Assembly (NCBI GenBank): GCA_025961275.1 | Contig: JAOQNJ010000001.1 | Span: 83,353 to 147,352, forward strand | Reading direction: 5' to 3' | Length of the DNA stretch: 64,000 nucleotides | Origin: Providencia alcalifaciens | Lineage (GTDB): Bacteria > Pseudomonadota > Gammaproteobacteria > Enterobacterales > Enterobacteriaceae | Shown: piece by piece, positions 18,900-29,308 of the stretch | How positions within the stretch are numbered: position 1 is the first letter of the stretch | Layout of the letters: the number at the start of each line of letters is the position of its first letter | The notes under the pieces: model-generated | Databases searched by the model: none | What the model saw: only the letters and a program-made list of their open reading frames with translations | What the model was told of the DNA's origin: nothing | Translations under genes and position numbers: made by a program

Positions 18900-19496
18900 A
18901 TGCCAAAGATAGGAATGCAATCGATACGTAAGCTGCAATTAATTCAAGCAACGCTTGAGGTCATTAATGAAGTGGGTATGCAAGAAGCAAGCATCGCGTT
19001 AATTGCCCGAAAAGCAGGATTATCAACGGGGATTATTAGTCATTATTTCCGTGATAAAAATGGATTGCTAGAAGCAACGATGCGCCATATTCAATACCAA
19101 TTAGGATTTGCGGTGGCGATCCGTTTAAGAATGTTAAGTGATGCAGAACCCAAGCTTCGCATTCAGGCGATTGTTGAGGGTAACTTTGATTCATCACAAA
19201 TTAGCGAAGCCGCTATGAAAACATGGTTAGCATTTTGGGCAAGTAGTATGCATCAACCTAGTTTAAATCGCTTACAACAAGTCAATGATAGACGGCTGTA
19301 TTCGAATCTTAGCCATGAATTTTCCCGTGTGCTAGATAAACAATCAGCGCGTATGGCAGCGAAAGGGCTTGCAGCATTAATTGACGGTTTATGGCTTCGC
19401 AGTGCATTGAGTAACCAAGCTTTTCCATTAAGTGATGCACTTACTATTACGAATGAATATATCGATATGCAACTACATAGGCATGGGGAGCTTTAG
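18900..19496 (+). CDS. betI: Choline-responsive repressor BetI
   Basis: 198 residues, TetR family. The N-terminal HTH reads [20 protein letters not shown] then [14 protein letters not shown]. BetI represses betIBA and betT until choline is present. The 197-bp gap to betT is AT-rich and must contain both promoters and operators; no unambiguous dyad was assigned. First gene of betIBA. Confidence 0.94.
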   Translation: MPKIGMQSIRKLQLIQATLEVINEVGMQEASIALIARKAGLSTGIISHYFRDKNGLLEATMRHIQYQLGFAVAIRLRMLSDAEPKLRIQAIVEGNFDSSQISEAAMKTWLAFWASSMHQPSLNRLQQVNDRRLYSNLSHEFSRVLDKQSARMAAKGLAALIDGLWLRSALSNQAFPLSDALTITNEYIDMQLHRHGEL

Positions 19497-19525
19497 ACCA
19501 ACTGTAATAATTGGAAGGAGAAATT

Positions 19526-21004
19526 ATGCACAACTCACAATTACATAAACTTTATATCCATGGTGGCTATGTTGACAGCTCGGAACCTGAAAGCGGGCAA
19601 TTTGATGCAATTAATCCATCTAATGGTGACGTAATTGCTCGCCTGCAATCTGCAAGTCGCGAGGATATTGATTGGGCAGTAGAAAGCGCTAAGCAGGGGC
19701 AAAAAGTTTGGGCTGCAATGACTGCGATGGAGCGCTCACGTATTTTGCGACGAGCGGTCGATATACTGCGTGAACGTAATGATGAATTGGCTCATCTTGA
19801 AACGCTTGATACAGGTAAACCCCTATCTGAGACACGTTATGTCGATATTGTGACGGGTGCGGATGTATTGGAATATTATGCAGGACTGATCCCAGCTCTC
19901 GAAGGAGAGCAAATTCCATTGCGAGAGAGTTCATTTGTCTATACACGTCGTGAACCATTGGGGGTTGTTGCAGGCATTGGTGCTTGGAATTATCCCATTC
20001 AAATTGCCCTTTGGAAGTCAGCCCCCGCATTAGCTGCGGGTAATGCTATGCTGTTTAAACCAAGCGAAGTGACATCACTGACTGCACTTAAATTAGCAGA
20101 AATCTATCGTGAAGCAGGCCTCCCAGCGGGCGTGTTTAACGTTGTAACGGGTAGCGGTAGTGAAGTCGGCCAGTGGTTAACTGAACATCCTGGGATCGCC
20201 AAGGTGTCATTTACTGGTGGAATTGCAACTGGTAAAAAAGTTATGGCGAATGCATCGAGTTCAACGTTGAAAGATGTCACCATGGAATTAGGCGGTAAGT
20301 CTCCGCTGATTATTTTTGATGACGCCGACCTCGATAAAGCTGCTGATATTGCCATGATGGCGAATTTCTATAGTTCAGGGCAAGTCTGTACTAATGGGAC
20401 ACGAGTCTTTATTCCCGAAACCCTAAAAGCAAAATTCGAAGAGAAAATAGCGCAACGTGTGGCCCGTATTAAAATTGGTTCGCCTGTCGATGATGAAACT
20501 AATTTTGGCCCATTGGTCAGCTTTGCTCATATGGATAATGTACTCCGTTATATCGATATAGGTAAGCAGCAAGGCGCTAGATTGCTATGTGGTGGCGCAC
20601 GCTTAACCGAAGGTGAATTGGCTCAAGGTGCTTATGTATCACCGACGGTGTTTACCGATTGCACAGATGATATGCAGATAACACAAGAAGAAATCTTTGG
20701 TCCAGTGATGAGCATTTTAAGCTATCAATCTGAAGATGAAGTTATCGAACGTGCAAACAATACTGTATACGGATTGGCAGCGGGAATTGTGACATGTGAT
20801 ATTTCACGCGCACATCGCGTTATTCACCAATTAGAAGCTGGTATTTGCTGGATCAATTCATGGGGTGAATCGCCAGCACAAATGCCTGTCGGTGGTTATA
20901 AACACTCGGGAGTTGGCCGTGAAAATGGCCTTGTGACGCTGCAAAATTATACTCAGATAAAATCAATTCAAGTTGAATTAGGAGAGTTTACATCCGTTTT
21001 TTAA
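19526..21004 (+). CDS. betB: Betaine aldehyde dehydrogenase BetB
   Basis: 492 residues, NAD(P)-dependent aldehyde dehydrogenase. Visible: [30 protein letters not shown] with the catalytic Glu, [11 protein letters not shown] with the nucleophilic Cys, and QEEIFGPVM. It oxidises betaine aldehyde to glycine betaine. The ATG at 19526 follows GGAAGGAG; a TTG at 19511 is less likely. 29 bases after betI. Confidence 0.96.
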   Translation: MHNSQLHKLYIHGGYVDSSEPESGQFDAINPSNGDVIARLQSASREDIDWAVESAKQGQKVWAAMTAMERSRILRRAVDILRERNDELAHLETLDTGKPLSETRYVDIVTGADVLEYYAGLIPALEGEQIPLRESSFVYTRREPLGVVAGIGAWNYPIQIALWKSAPALAAGNAMLFKPSEVTSLTALKLAEIYREAGLPAGVFNVVTGSGSEVGQWLTEHPGIAKVSFTGGIATGKKVMANASSSTLKDVTMELGGKSPLIIFDDADLDKAADIAMMANFYSSGQVCTNGTRVFIPETLKAKFEEKIAQRVARIKIGSPVDDETNFGPLVSFAHMDNVLRYIDIGKQQGARLLCGGARLTEGELAQGAYVSPTVFTDCTDDMQITQEEIFGPVMSILSYQSEDEVIERANNTVYGLAAGIVTCDISRAHRVIHQLEAGICWINSWGESPAQMPVGGYKHSGVGRENGLVTLQNYTQIKSIQVELGEFTSVF

Positions 21005-21043
21005 TTCCATTTTTTTTATTTGACTGAAACAGAGGAGATAACA

Positions 21044-22720
21044 ATGGTCTATGACTACATTATTATCGGTGCTGGTTCAGCCGGTAACGTTCTTGCTACT
21101 CGCCTGACAGAAGATTCTGATGTTACTGTGCTGCTCCTTGAAGCTGGAGGACCTGACTACAGGTTCGATTTCCGCACACAAATGCCAGCGGCATTAGCAT
21201 ACCCGCTACAGGGTAAACGCTATAATTGGGCTTATGAAACTGAACCTGAACCACATATGAACAATCGCCGTATGGAATGTGGCCGAGGAAAAGGTCTTGG
21301 TGGTTCATCGTTGATCAACGGTATGTGCTACATCCGTGGTAATGCAATGGATTTTGATGGATGGGCAGAGGCTGCGGGTTTAGAAGATTGGAATTATCTC
21401 AATTGCTTGCCTTATTTCCGTAAAGCGGAAACTCGTGATATCGGTGAAAATGACTATCATGGTGGTGATGGCCCCGTCAGTGTCACAACACCTAAAAATG
21501 GCAATAATATTTTATTTCATGCCATGGTTGAGGCTGGTGTTCAAGCGGGATATCCACAAACAGACGATCTTAATGGTTACCAGCAAGAAGGCTTTGGTCC
21601 AATGGACAGAACGGTCACACCAACGGGTCGTCGTGCTAGCACGGCTCGCGGTTATTTGGATCAGGCTAAATTGCGTAAAAACTTAACTATTGTGACGCAT
21701 GCGACCACAGATGTGATTGAGTTTGAAGCTAAAAAGGCCATTGGTGTTAAGTTTTTTAAAGGGAATAGCCAAAATGCAACGCAAGCAACAGCGAGGAAAG
21801 AAGTGCTGCTGTGTGCTGGTGCGATAGCATCCCCTCAAATATTGCAACGTTCAGGCGTTGGACCTGAAGATGTTCTTAAGCAATTTAATATCCCCGCTGT
21901 GCACGTGCTGCCGGGTGTTGGAGAGAACTTACAAGATCATCTTGAGATGTATTTACAATATGAATGTAAGCAGCCCGTCTCACTTTATCCGGCGCTAAAA
22001 TGGGTTAACCAGCCAATGATTGGTGCACAATGGTTATTTAAAGGCACGGGCATCGGAGCCAGTAACCAATTTGAAGCGGGTGGGTTTATTCGTACTAGTG
22101 AGAAATTTGCATGGCCTAATATTCAATTTCACTTTTTACCCGTTGCGATTAACTACAACGGCAGTAATGCGGTGAACTTCCATGGTTTTCAAGCTCATGT
22201 TGGGTCAATGCGTTCACCAAGCCGAGGTAGGGTGAGATTAAAATCAACTGATCCGCGTCAGCATCCGAGTATTCTGTTTAATTACATGTCTAGTCCACAG
22301 GATTGGGAGGAGTTTCGCGCTGGAATTCGTATTACGCGCGAAATTATGGCTCAGCCAGCCCTTGACCCTTATCGCGGTGAAGAAATCAGCCCAGGTAAGC
22401 ATATTCAGACAGATGAAGAGCTTGATGCCTTTGTACGTGAACGGGCTGAAACAGCTTTCCACCCTTGTGGTACATGTAAGATGGGTAATGATGAGCTAGC
22501 GGTTGTTGATGGTGCAGGACGAGTACACGGTGTTGAAAATCTCCGAGTGATTGATGCGTCAATCATGCCTTTGATTATTACGGGGAACCTGAATGCCACG
22601 ACAATTATGATAGCGGAAAAAATGGCGGATAAAATTCGCGGGCGAGAGCCGTTAGCGACAAGCCAAGCAAGCTATTATACGGCGGATGAAACGCCAGTGC
22701 GTAAAGCGTTAGCTAGGTAA
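21044..22720 (+). CDS. betA: Choline dehydrogenase BetA
   Basis: 558 residues, GMC flavoprotein. FAD-binding [18 protein letters not shown] at the N-terminus, [20 protein letters not shown] (GMC signature 1), [15 protein letters not shown] (signature 2), [10 protein letters not shown] with the catalytic His, and [15 protein letters not shown]. It oxidises choline to betaine aldehyde at the membrane. Start chosen at 21044 behind AGAGGAGATAACA. Last gene of betIBA; the hairpin at 22731-22767 follows. Confidence 0.96.
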   Translation: MVYDYIIIGAGSAGNVLATRLTEDSDVTVLLLEAGGPDYRFDFRTQMPAALAYPLQGKRYNWAYETEPEPHMNNRRMECGRGKGLGGSSLINGMCYIRGNAMDFDGWAEAAGLEDWNYLNCLPYFRKAETRDIGENDYHGGDGPVSVTTPKNGNNILFHAMVEAGVQAGYPQTDDLNGYQQEGFGPMDRTVTPTGRRASTARGYLDQAKLRKNLTIVTHATTDVIEFEAKKAIGVKFFKGNSQNATQATARKEVLLCAGAIASPQILQRSGVGPEDVLKQFNIPAVHVLPGVGENLQDHLEMYLQYECKQPVSLYPALKWVNQPMIGAQWLFKGTGIGASNQFEAGGFIRTSEKFAWPNIQFHFLPVAINYNGSNAVNFHGFQAHVGSMRSPSRGRVRLKSTDPRQHPSILFNYMSSPQDWEEFRAGIRITREIMAQPALDPYRGEEISPGKHIQTDEELDAFVRERAETAFHPCGTCKMGNDELAVVDGAGRVHGVENLRVIDASIMPLIITGNLNATTIMIAEKMADKIRGREPLATSQASYYTADETPVRKALAR

Positions 22721-22730
22721 GTGACTCAAT

Positions 22731-22767
22731 AATTTAGCCCTCCGCTAATGATAGTGAGGGTTAAATT
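22731..22767 (+). terminator. Probable terminator of betIBA
   Basis: Inverted repeat AATTTAGCCCTC…GAGGGTTAAATT, 11 bases after the betA stop. The U-tract is short and mixed. Confidence 0.6.
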
Positions 22768-23318
22768 ATTTCGGGAATACAGACATATTGATGGCTCAAT
22801 ATCTAGGAGCTGTTGAATTCTCCTCTGTAAACCGAAACATAAAAGTATCGTTATTAATCATATGAGAATACTATTGCTTAAAATATTCATATTATTAGAA
22901 TCATTTAATTTATAAGGGATTAAGTTTATTGCAATGTCGATGATTTTTAAAAGGATTTTATTTTTCACCTATAAAAATTGTCACATCTCACAAATTAATA
23001 AAAATACGCATTGATTCATAAACCACAATGTATATTGCAATATAAGTACAGGGCTCCGCTATCCGATTCACGACGTTATCGTTGTTCATCTGGATAGCTT
23101 CGCTGACTGCTTACAGGATCTTAAAGTTATTTAGTATAATTAAGGTAAATGTACATCAACGATTATTTACTCTTTGTATCCGTTATATTTTAATGCATAT
23201 AAGTATGTTATGAAAATAAACGACATTGCTCAGTTTCTTAAGCTATTATGTTTTCGTTCTCCTATTTTTGATAGCAATGGCTTTGTTTACCAACTACATA
23301 TACCATCAATTATTTTGT
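22768..23318. other. 550-bp gap between betA and cutA-like gene
   Basis: AT-rich, no supported gene. The motif AGGAGCTGTTGAATT (about 22805) resembles one inside the long repeat at 29357-29785. GATTCACGACG…ATCTGGATAGCTTCG (about 23062-23105) looks like another repeat relic. A rightward frame at 23174-23383 has no ribosome site and looks random. Confidence 0.45.
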
Positions 23319-23666
23319 TCATTTCATCGATTTTATTAGCCAATCCAAATAGCCCCCATCAACATGCTCCAAATCAAGGCTGATGAGTTCAGGCGTTTCA
23401 TAAGGGTGAATTTCTTTAATAGCCTTAAACACCTCAATTTTATTTTTATGGATAGATTTAATTAATAATAAGATTTCTTTATCTTGAGTAATATCACTCT
23501 TCCATCGGTAAATAGAATTTAGCTCAGGCAACAAAGAAATACAGGCTGCAAGGTGTCTATTCAACAACATTTGTGCGATCTTCACTGCATTACCTTGATT
23601 GTTTGTTGTACATAAAATGATACAAGGTTGCAGGGTTTTATCATTACTAATAGCATTTTTTGACAT
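23319..23666 (-). CDS. CutA-family divalent-ion tolerance protein
   Basis: 115 residues with CutA1 features: IILCTTNNQGNAVKIAQMLL, LAACISLLPELNSIYRWK and IKEIHPYETPELI. CutA1 forms very stable trimers with a ferredoxin-like fold; its physiological role is unclear. RBS GAGGAG lies 6 bases before the ATG. Monocistronic; enterobacterial cutA usually lies by dsbD, so this may be a second copy. Confidence 0.85.
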   Translation of the reverse strand: MSKNAISNDKTLQPCIILCTTNNQGNAVKIAQMLLNRHLAACISLLPELNSIYRWKSDITQDKEILLLIKSIHKNKIEVFKAIKEIHPYETPELISLDLEHVDGGYLDWLIKSMK

Positions 23667-24467
23667 CTATATCTCCTCAGAAAAATGTTTTAGGTATAGA
23701 GCTCATCCATGGTTAAGATTAGATTAAATAATCATGATATGTATGAAATCCAATCTAATGATAATTGTAGTGTAGAATGAAATAGATTCGTCATACTTCA
23801 GTTGCAAGGATGCTGACTAGGCTCAGTGAGGCGAGTCTTATCATTTATTTTTGTTTTTCACCTATCTTCCTGACTCGCCTACATGCAAATCTAATTATGT
23901 AGAGTATAATTTCATGCCTAACTTATTTAAGATGATTGTCAGTACGATTGCTGGGGATTTGTGGTAAATAATTAACAAATTAAAAATCAATTGAATAAAA
24001 ATCTATATTTGTTATTTAGTGCGATATTAGATAATAAATGTTATTTATGTGAATAATGCGATTCAGTCTTCATTTTTGCTAACTGAAATATAAAAAAACG
24101 TTATTTCTTTGTATATTAGGTCTGTACTGATATTCTCAGCGTGTTAGATAAATATTAAATATTAAATATCAATTGATTTCTCTATATAAAATGTGTTTTG
24201 AACGCAATATTCAAATTGGTAATTATTTAAACAAATAACTTGATTATTTAAATAGTATTTCTGTGTTAATTTTCATAATTCGTTTTCTGAAATAAATAAT
24301 TACCTTTTGTTACTAAATTAAAGCCATTTTTTATATGTAAATTTCCGTAACTTAATGATAACGATCAAGGTTTATTGTCGATATTTAGCTAACATGTTTG
24401 TAAAGATAAAAATATATCAATAATAGTTATTAATTTTCAGCTTAAAAAACGTGTATGGATACCTGAT
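23667..24467. other. 800-bp AT-rich intergenic region with one repeat copy
   Basis: An interspersed repeat (23789-23909) begins CGTCATACTTCAGTTGCA and ends TGTAGAGTATAAT; its inner arms GGCGAGTC/GACTCGCC can pair. The remainder up to the DASS transporter is over 75% AT by eye and presumably contains its promoter. No gene seen. Confidence 0.55.
23789..23909. repeat. Interspersed palindromic repeat, about 120 bp
   Basis: Outer arms CATACTTCAGTTGCA and TGCAAATCTAATTATG, inner complementary GAGGCGAGTC/GACTCGCC. Same family as the copies at 2676, 26320, 29357 and 35427. No ORF inside, so it would be a non-autonomous element. Confidence 0.65.
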
Positions 24468-25940
24468 ATGAATAAACTAACACCGTTAAAGCCTCTACCT
24501 ACATTAATTGCAGTTACAATTACATTGATTATTTGGTTTATCATCCCCGTCCCTAAAGGGGTTAATCCCGATGCTTGGCATTTGTTAGCGCTATTTGTTG
24601 GCACTATTGTTGCTATTATTGGTAAAGCATTACCTATTGGGGGAGTTGCTATTATCGCGATTGCTCTCGTTGCAGTTACTGGGGTCACTAATCCTAACTC
24701 AACAAAAGCTGCCATTGCAGATGCATTGAGTGGCTTTTCCAATGATCTTATTTGGCTAATTGGTATTTCTATCATGGTCTCCATGAGCTTAAATAAAACC
24801 GGATTAGGTGCACGTATCGGCTATTATGTGATTTCTTTATTTGGTAAAAAGACATTAGGAATTGCCTATTCACTTGCGATTGCAGAGACTGTACTTGCAC
24901 CCGTTACTCCGAGCAATACTGCACGTGGTGGTGGTATTATGCATCCAATTATGCGCTCAATTGCTGACAGCTTTGGCTCCAAACCTGACGACGGCACCAC
25001 AGGGAAAATTGGCCGCTATCTCTCATTAGTCAATTACAACATTAACCCAATTACATCTGCGATGTTTATTACGGCAACAGCACCAAATCCATTAATTGTT
25101 AGTTTGATTGTAAGTGAAGCAGGAGGAGCACATGAACTAACGTGGGCAATGTGGGCCGTTGCAGCATTTGCACCTGCATTAGTATCGTTAATCCTGATGC
25201 CGTTAGTCATTTATTTCATGTATAAACCTGAAATAACGTCGACACCAAATGCACCACATTTTGCGAAAGAGCGTTTAAAACAGTTAGGATCAATCTCATT
25301 ACCTGAAATCATTACTCTCTGCGTATTCTTACTATTACTTTTAATGTGGGCAGGTGTACCTGCAATGTTATTTGGCCCAAATTATAGTATTAACCCAACT
25401 ACAGCGGCGTTCATTGGTTTAGGTATCTTATTAGCGACAGGCGTCATCAGCTGGGATGACGTACTGAAAAACAAAGGGGCTTGGGATACTGTTGTGTGGT
25501 TTGCTGCACTTGTCATGATGGCCAGCTTTTTAGGAAAACTGGGGTTGATCAAATGGATGTCAATCTCTGTTGGTACCTCGATTGATAATATGGGTGTCAG
25601 TTGGGTTTGGGGCGCATTAATACTGGTACTGATCTATGTTTATTCACATTATTTCTTTGCTAGTACTACCGCACATATTACTGCAATGTTTGCCGCTTTC
25701 TTTGCCGCAGGCTTAGCGCTTGGTGCTCCACCAATGTTATTAGGTTTAACTTTAGCCTTTTCATCATCTTTAATGATGTCTCTGACTCATTACGGTACAG
25801 GGACTGCACCAATTATTTTTGGTTCTGGCTACACCACATTAAGTGAATGGTGGACAGTTGGCTTTGTCATGAGCGTAGTGAACCTGATTGTTTGGATTGG
25901 ACTAGGAAGTGTATGGTGGAAATTCCTAGGCTATTGGTGA
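24468..25940 (+). CDS. DASS-family di/tricarboxylate transporter
   Basis: 490 residues, about 12 membrane segments, SLC13/DASS family. The two substrate/sodium-site SNT-like motifs are visible: APVTPSNTARGGGI and SLTHYGTGTAPIIFG. Closest in style to the CitT/TtdT/YbhI antiporters of enterobacteria; the substrate cannot be read from sequence. It stands alone after a long AT-rich leader. A paralogue lies in the citrate cluster at 35632-37065. Confidence 0.88.
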   Translation: MNKLTPLKPLPTLIAVTITLIIWFIIPVPKGVNPDAWHLLALFVGTIVAIIGKALPIGGVAIIAIALVAVTGVTNPNSTKAAIADALSGFSNDLIWLIGISIMVSMSLNKTGLGARIGYYVISLFGKKTLGIAYSLAIAETVLAPVTPSNTARGGGIMHPIMRSIADSFGSKPDDGTTGKIGRYLSLVNYNINPITSAMFITATAPNPLIVSLIVSEAGGAHELTWAMWAVAAFAPALVSLILMPLVIYFMYKPEITSTPNAPHFAKERLKQLGSISLPEIITLCVFLLLLLMWAGVPAMLFGPNYSINPTTAAFIGLGILLATGVISWDDVLKNKGAWDTVVWFAALVMMASFLGKLGLIKWMSISVGTSIDNMGVSWVWGALILVLIYVYSHYFFASTTAHITAMFAAFFAAGLALGAPPMLLGLTLAFSSSLMMSLTHYGTGTAPIIFGSGYTTLSEWWTVGFVMSVVNLIVWIGLGSVWWKFLGYW

Positions 25941-26054
25941 TTAATTATAGTTAGTCAGTAAGGCTAATAAAACATGAATGATAAAGTGATCCCAATAGTG
26001 GACAAGCAATGAAAGGGGTCACTTTATATTCTAATTTTTTATGAATAAATAACG

Positions 26055-26267
26055 TTAAAGCACAGAGGCAAAGAAGAGTATAGCTAAAGCGCTGGCGATA
26101 CAGGCGGCAAACATTAATTTAGGCCAGCTTGTTATTGATTGGGAGCCCATCGCATTTTGCCACAATAAACTGATTTCAGCAGAGTGGGCATATTTGCGTG
26201 CCTTAATTGCACTTTTAGTTTTATTGATCATTTCTAAATCTGTGAGAATATTTTGACGAATAATCAT
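26055..26267 (-). CDS. Small tail-anchored membrane protein, unknown
   Basis: 70 residues: a charged N-terminal half (IKARKYAHSAEISLLW) and one C-terminal hydrophobic segment (LMFAACIASALAILFFASVL). AGGTGG lies 8 bases before the ATG, which supports it as a real gene. No family recognised. Confidence 0.55.
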   Translation of the reverse strand: MIIRQNILTDLEMINKTKSAIKARKYAHSAEISLLWQNAMGSQSITSWPKLMFAACIASALAILFFASVL

Positions 26268-26319
26268 TTATTGACCCACCTTTATAAATCGTTATTTTGA
26301 CTTTCTCATAATACATGCA

Positions 26320-26440
26320 CGTCATATTCCAAATTGCTTGGATATTGAGTGCGTTTAGTAACTCGAGCTACTGAATTCATCTATACTTCCCTACGATCTT
26401 TCCTTATTACTTACATACACCTTGAATTATTTTGTGGATA
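26320..26440. repeat. Degenerate interspersed palindromic repeat
   Basis: CGTCATATTCCAAATTGCTT…TTACATACACCTTGAATTAT shows the outer arms of the dispersed repeat in worn form. It fills part of the 454-bp gap (26268-26721), the rest of which is AT-rich with no gene. Confidence 0.5.
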
Positions 26441-26721
26441 GCGTTAGTGAATAGTGATCTAACAGTAATATATCACGTGCAAAAAATAGAAAAATTGGCC
26501 AATCTACGATGGAATATCCTCATTTATAGGATTAAATCTATCAAATAAAGACGGGCGGCCAAACTAAAGAGCAATTAAGAGGAAGCATAATGGTTTTAAA
26601 GGTCTTATATCGTGTTCAAAGTGAGGTTATTGAGAAATTTGATATTAAATATTGATTGGTATAAAGCGTATACACAGTATGATAATAGCAACAACATTAT
26701 CATTGATAGGTAGAAGACAAG

Positions 26722-27594
26722 ATGCAGCCACAAAGAAAAGCCGAATTATTCTTAGTGCTGACAACATTTATTGCTGCATGGGGATGGGTTTTTTCTCGTG
26801 AAGCCGTACAAGGAATGCCAATATTTGCTTTCCTAGGTAGTCGTTTTTTGCTTGCAGCCATTATTTTATTGCCTTTCTGTCGAGGTAAGCGCAATCAAAT
26901 CCGCTTACGACAGCTCCCAAGTATTTTAATGACGGGGGGGTGGATGGCATTAAATCTAGTCTTATGGATTTACGCAGTCGCTACTACGGATTCTATTGGT
27001 GAAGGCGCCTTTATCATGAGCTTAGCGATGCTATTTGTGCCTTTAGTCGGATGGGTGGTTTTAAAAATCAGACCTAGCCGATACTTTTGGGAAGCTTTAC
27101 CTATCGCTATACTAGGTCTTGCTTGCTTGACTCTGTTTACGGGGCAAGTTCAACTTAAAAGTAGTCAGCTTTGGTTTTTAGCTGCTGCAATTGTGCAGGC
27201 AATTTATTTTTGCTATACCAGCCTGTATACTCGCAGTGTCCCATTATTGCCGTTAACCACTATCCAACTAGCGTGTACTGGCTCTGCGGGATTAATACTC
27301 TCCTTCTTTTTAGAAGAGTGGCCGACAACACTTAGCACAACAACATTGATGTGGTTTATTGCTAGTGTAGTGATTGCGACGAGCTTGCGGTTTATTTTGC
27401 AATTAATTGGGCAGAAAAACACAACGACTGCAAATGCCGCTATTATTATGATCCTCGAACCTGTTATGACCGTGTTTGTCGCGGCAATTTGGTATCACGA
27501 ACGAATGCCATTGATTCAAATAATTGGATGTATCCTTATTTTAAGTGCTTTGTTCTATTATCGATGGCGCGCCGTAAATTCATTATCGAAATAA
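26722..27594 (+). CDS. EamA/DMT-family membrane permease
   Basis: 290 residues with ten predicted membrane segments in two repeated EamA halves (start LVLTTFIAAWGWVFSREAVQ; second half from about residue 150; TTTANAAIIMILEPVMTVFV). Members export amino acids or other metabolites; substrate unknown here. Monocistronic. Confidence 0.87.
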   Translation: MQPQRKAELFLVLTTFIAAWGWVFSREAVQGMPIFAFLGSRFLLAAIILLPFCRGKRNQIRLRQLPSILMTGGWMALNLVLWIYAVATTDSIGEGAFIMSLAMLFVPLVGWVVLKIRPSRYFWEALPIAILGLACLTLFTGQVQLKSSQLWFLAAAIVQAIYFCYTSLYTRSVPLLPLTTIQLACTGSAGLILSFFLEEWPTTLSTTTLMWFIASVVIATSLRFILQLIGQKNTTTANAAIIMILEPVMTVFVAAIWYHERMPLIQIIGCILILSALFYYRWRAVNSLSK

Positions 27595-27720
27595 GACTTT
27601 ACTAAAAATAAGCCGTGTAATAGAGATTTTTTATATTAAAGCGGTTATTATTATTCACATGAAAAAGGTATGGGTATTAATCTAAATAAATGTATTTTAT
27701 TTGAACTATACTCAATTATA

Positions 27721-27777
27721 AATATTTTGAGTTACAGGCAGAAAGTATACCTGCAATTTGAAGTATGAAGGGTATGG
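27721..27777. repeat. Short palindromic interspersed repeat
   Basis: Arms ATATTTTGAGTTACAGG and CCTGCAATTTGAAGTAT around an 11-base centre, followed by GAAGGGTAT. Same short form as 2676-2730. Confidence 0.65.
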
Positions 27778-27819
27778 TAAGATTAATTGTTGGCAAACAG
27801 AATTTTGAATGGGTTTAAA

Positions 27820-28140
27820 ATGAAAAAAATCGCATTAGCATTAGGTATGGCAAGTGTCATCGCTTTATTAGCAGCGTGCTCGGATGAAAAATCTGAGATT
27901 GCAGAATACAAAACTAACTTTGTGACAACGTGTGTAAAAGCATCTGGTGACCCAGCGGGCGAAACAGCGGCTGCTGTTACAGCAATTTGTGGCTGTGCAT
28001 ATGACAAGACACTCGAAAAATATGGTTTAAAAGAATTTAAACGTATCAGCAGCGAATTAGAAAAATCGCCTACTGCTGAGCCTGAATTCCAAAAAACTAT
28101 CGTTGAGTTTGTGAATCAATGCATCAAAACTGACCGTTAA
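27820..28140 (+). CDS. Small lipoprotein, unknown
   Basis: 106 residues. Lipoprotein signal MKKIALALGMASVIALLAAC with lipobox LAAC, then a soluble domain with Cys residues (TCVKAS, ICGCAYD, QCIK) that could form two disulfides. The start at 27820 fits the signal peptide; a TTG/ATG 11 codons upstream would spoil it. Function unknown. A strong terminator follows. Confidence 0.8.
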   Translation: MKKIALALGMASVIALLAACSDEKSEIAEYKTNFVTTCVKASGDPAGETAAAVTAICGCAYDKTLEKYGLKEFKRISSELEKSPTAEPEFQKTIVEFVNQCIKTDR

Positions 28141-28173
28141 TGTTGAAATAAGCGTTAGTAGTCATTAATGAAC

Positions 28174-28217
28174 TGCACCTTAAAAGTAAGATTTTAACTT
28201 TTTAAGGTGCATTTTTT
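28174..28217. terminator. Bidirectional terminator
   Basis: TGCACCTTAAAA…TTTTAAGGTGCA then TTTTTT, between the convergent lipoprotein and oxidoreductase genes. Confidence 0.9.
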
Positions 28218-29308
28218 TATTTAAATAACTTTTTGAGTTGATGTGGTGCACTTCTTAAGTATTGTGGTGCAACTTTAATCGTGTGGCTCAATTGTGCGGC
28301 CGCACGCCATGGCCAGCGAGGTTCGAAAAGCATTCCTCTACCAATTGCAATAAAATCGGCTTGTCCTGTTGCAATAATCGCTTCTGCTTGCTCAGGTTCA
28401 GTAATAAGCCCAACTGCAATAACTGGCATGTCCGTATGTTCATGAATTGCCTGTGCGAGGGGAACCTGGTAATTTGGACTAATCGGGATCTGTTGTTGGT
28501 CAGACAATCCGCCAGAAGACACATGAATATAATCACATCCGAGTTCTTCAAGTAACTCTGTCAATTCAATCGATTCAGGTAAATTCCAACCACCATCAAC
28601 CCAATCTGTAGCTGAAATTCTTACACCTACTGCGATATTTGGATTGATTGCTGCTCTTATGGCACGAAATACCTCAATTAAGAAACGGCTGCGATTTTCA
28701 AAATTGCCACCATACTCATCTTGTCGCTTATTCGATAAAGGTGATAGGAATTGATGCAATAAATAGCCATGAGCTGCATGAATTTCAATCACATCAAATC
28801 CCGCATATTCTGCACGTTTAGCGGTATCAACAAATTGCTGTAGTGTATTGTCTATTTCATCTTTACTAAGTTCACGAGGTGGATAACTATCTGCAAAGGG
28901 TAAATTGGATGACGAAACGGTTTCCCATCCGTGTTCATCTTGTTGGGATAAACTTTTACCACCAAGCCAAGGTAGATCCGTAGAGGCCTTTCTGCCTGCA
29001 TGTGCGATTTGAATACCTAGACGAGCATTTGCAAATTGCCTAATATCTCCCACCATTTTTTTTAATGCATTGGCTTGCTCATCATTCCATAAACCGAGAT
29101 CTTGATAGGTAATTCGGCCAGTAGGTGCAATCGCGCTAGCTTCTACAATCACCAAAGCGGCGCCTGAGAGAGCAAGATTCATGTAATGCGCATTATGCCA
29201 AGCTGATGGCATACCATTGATAGCTGAATATTGGCACATCGGTGGGACAATAATTCTATTTTCTAGAGATACTTGCCCTATCGAAGTGGGTGAAAATAGG
29301 AAGCTCAT
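28217..29308 (-). CDS. NADH:flavin oxidoreductase, old yellow enzyme (YqjM/NamA-like)
   Basis: 363 residues, TIM-barrel FMN enzyme. Visible: PPMCQYSA (cysteine that tunes FMN in the YqjM class), IQIAHAGRKAS, HAAHGYLLHQFLSP then NKRQDEYGGNFENRSRF, and FIAIGRGML. Such enzymes reduce activated C=C bonds of enones and nitro compounds with NADPH. The physiological substrate is unknown. Monocistronic. Confidence 0.92.
   Translation of the reverse strand: MSFLFSPTSIGQVSLENRIIVPPMCQYSAINGMPSAWHNAHYMNLALSGAALVIVEASAIAPTGRITYQDLGLWNDEQANALKKMVGDIRQFANARLGIQIAHAGRKASTDLPWLGGKSLSQQDEHGWETVSSSNLPFADSYPPRELSKDEIDNTLQQFVDTAKRAEYAGFDVIEIHAAHGYLLHQFLSPLSNKRQDEYGGNFENRSRFLIEVFRAIRAAINPNIAVGVRISATDWVDGGWNLPESIELTELLEELGCDYIHVSSGGLSDQQQIPISPNYQVPLAQAIHEHTDMPVIAVGLITEPEQAEAIIATGQADFIAIGRGMLFEPRWPWRAAAQLSHTIKVAPQYLRSAPHQLKKLFK

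Noticed and set aside
23174..23383. Rightward 69-codon frame upstream of and overlapping the cutA-like gene
   Set aside because: No ribosome site, overlaps the end of the well-supported cutA-like gene, composition like random AT-rich DNA.
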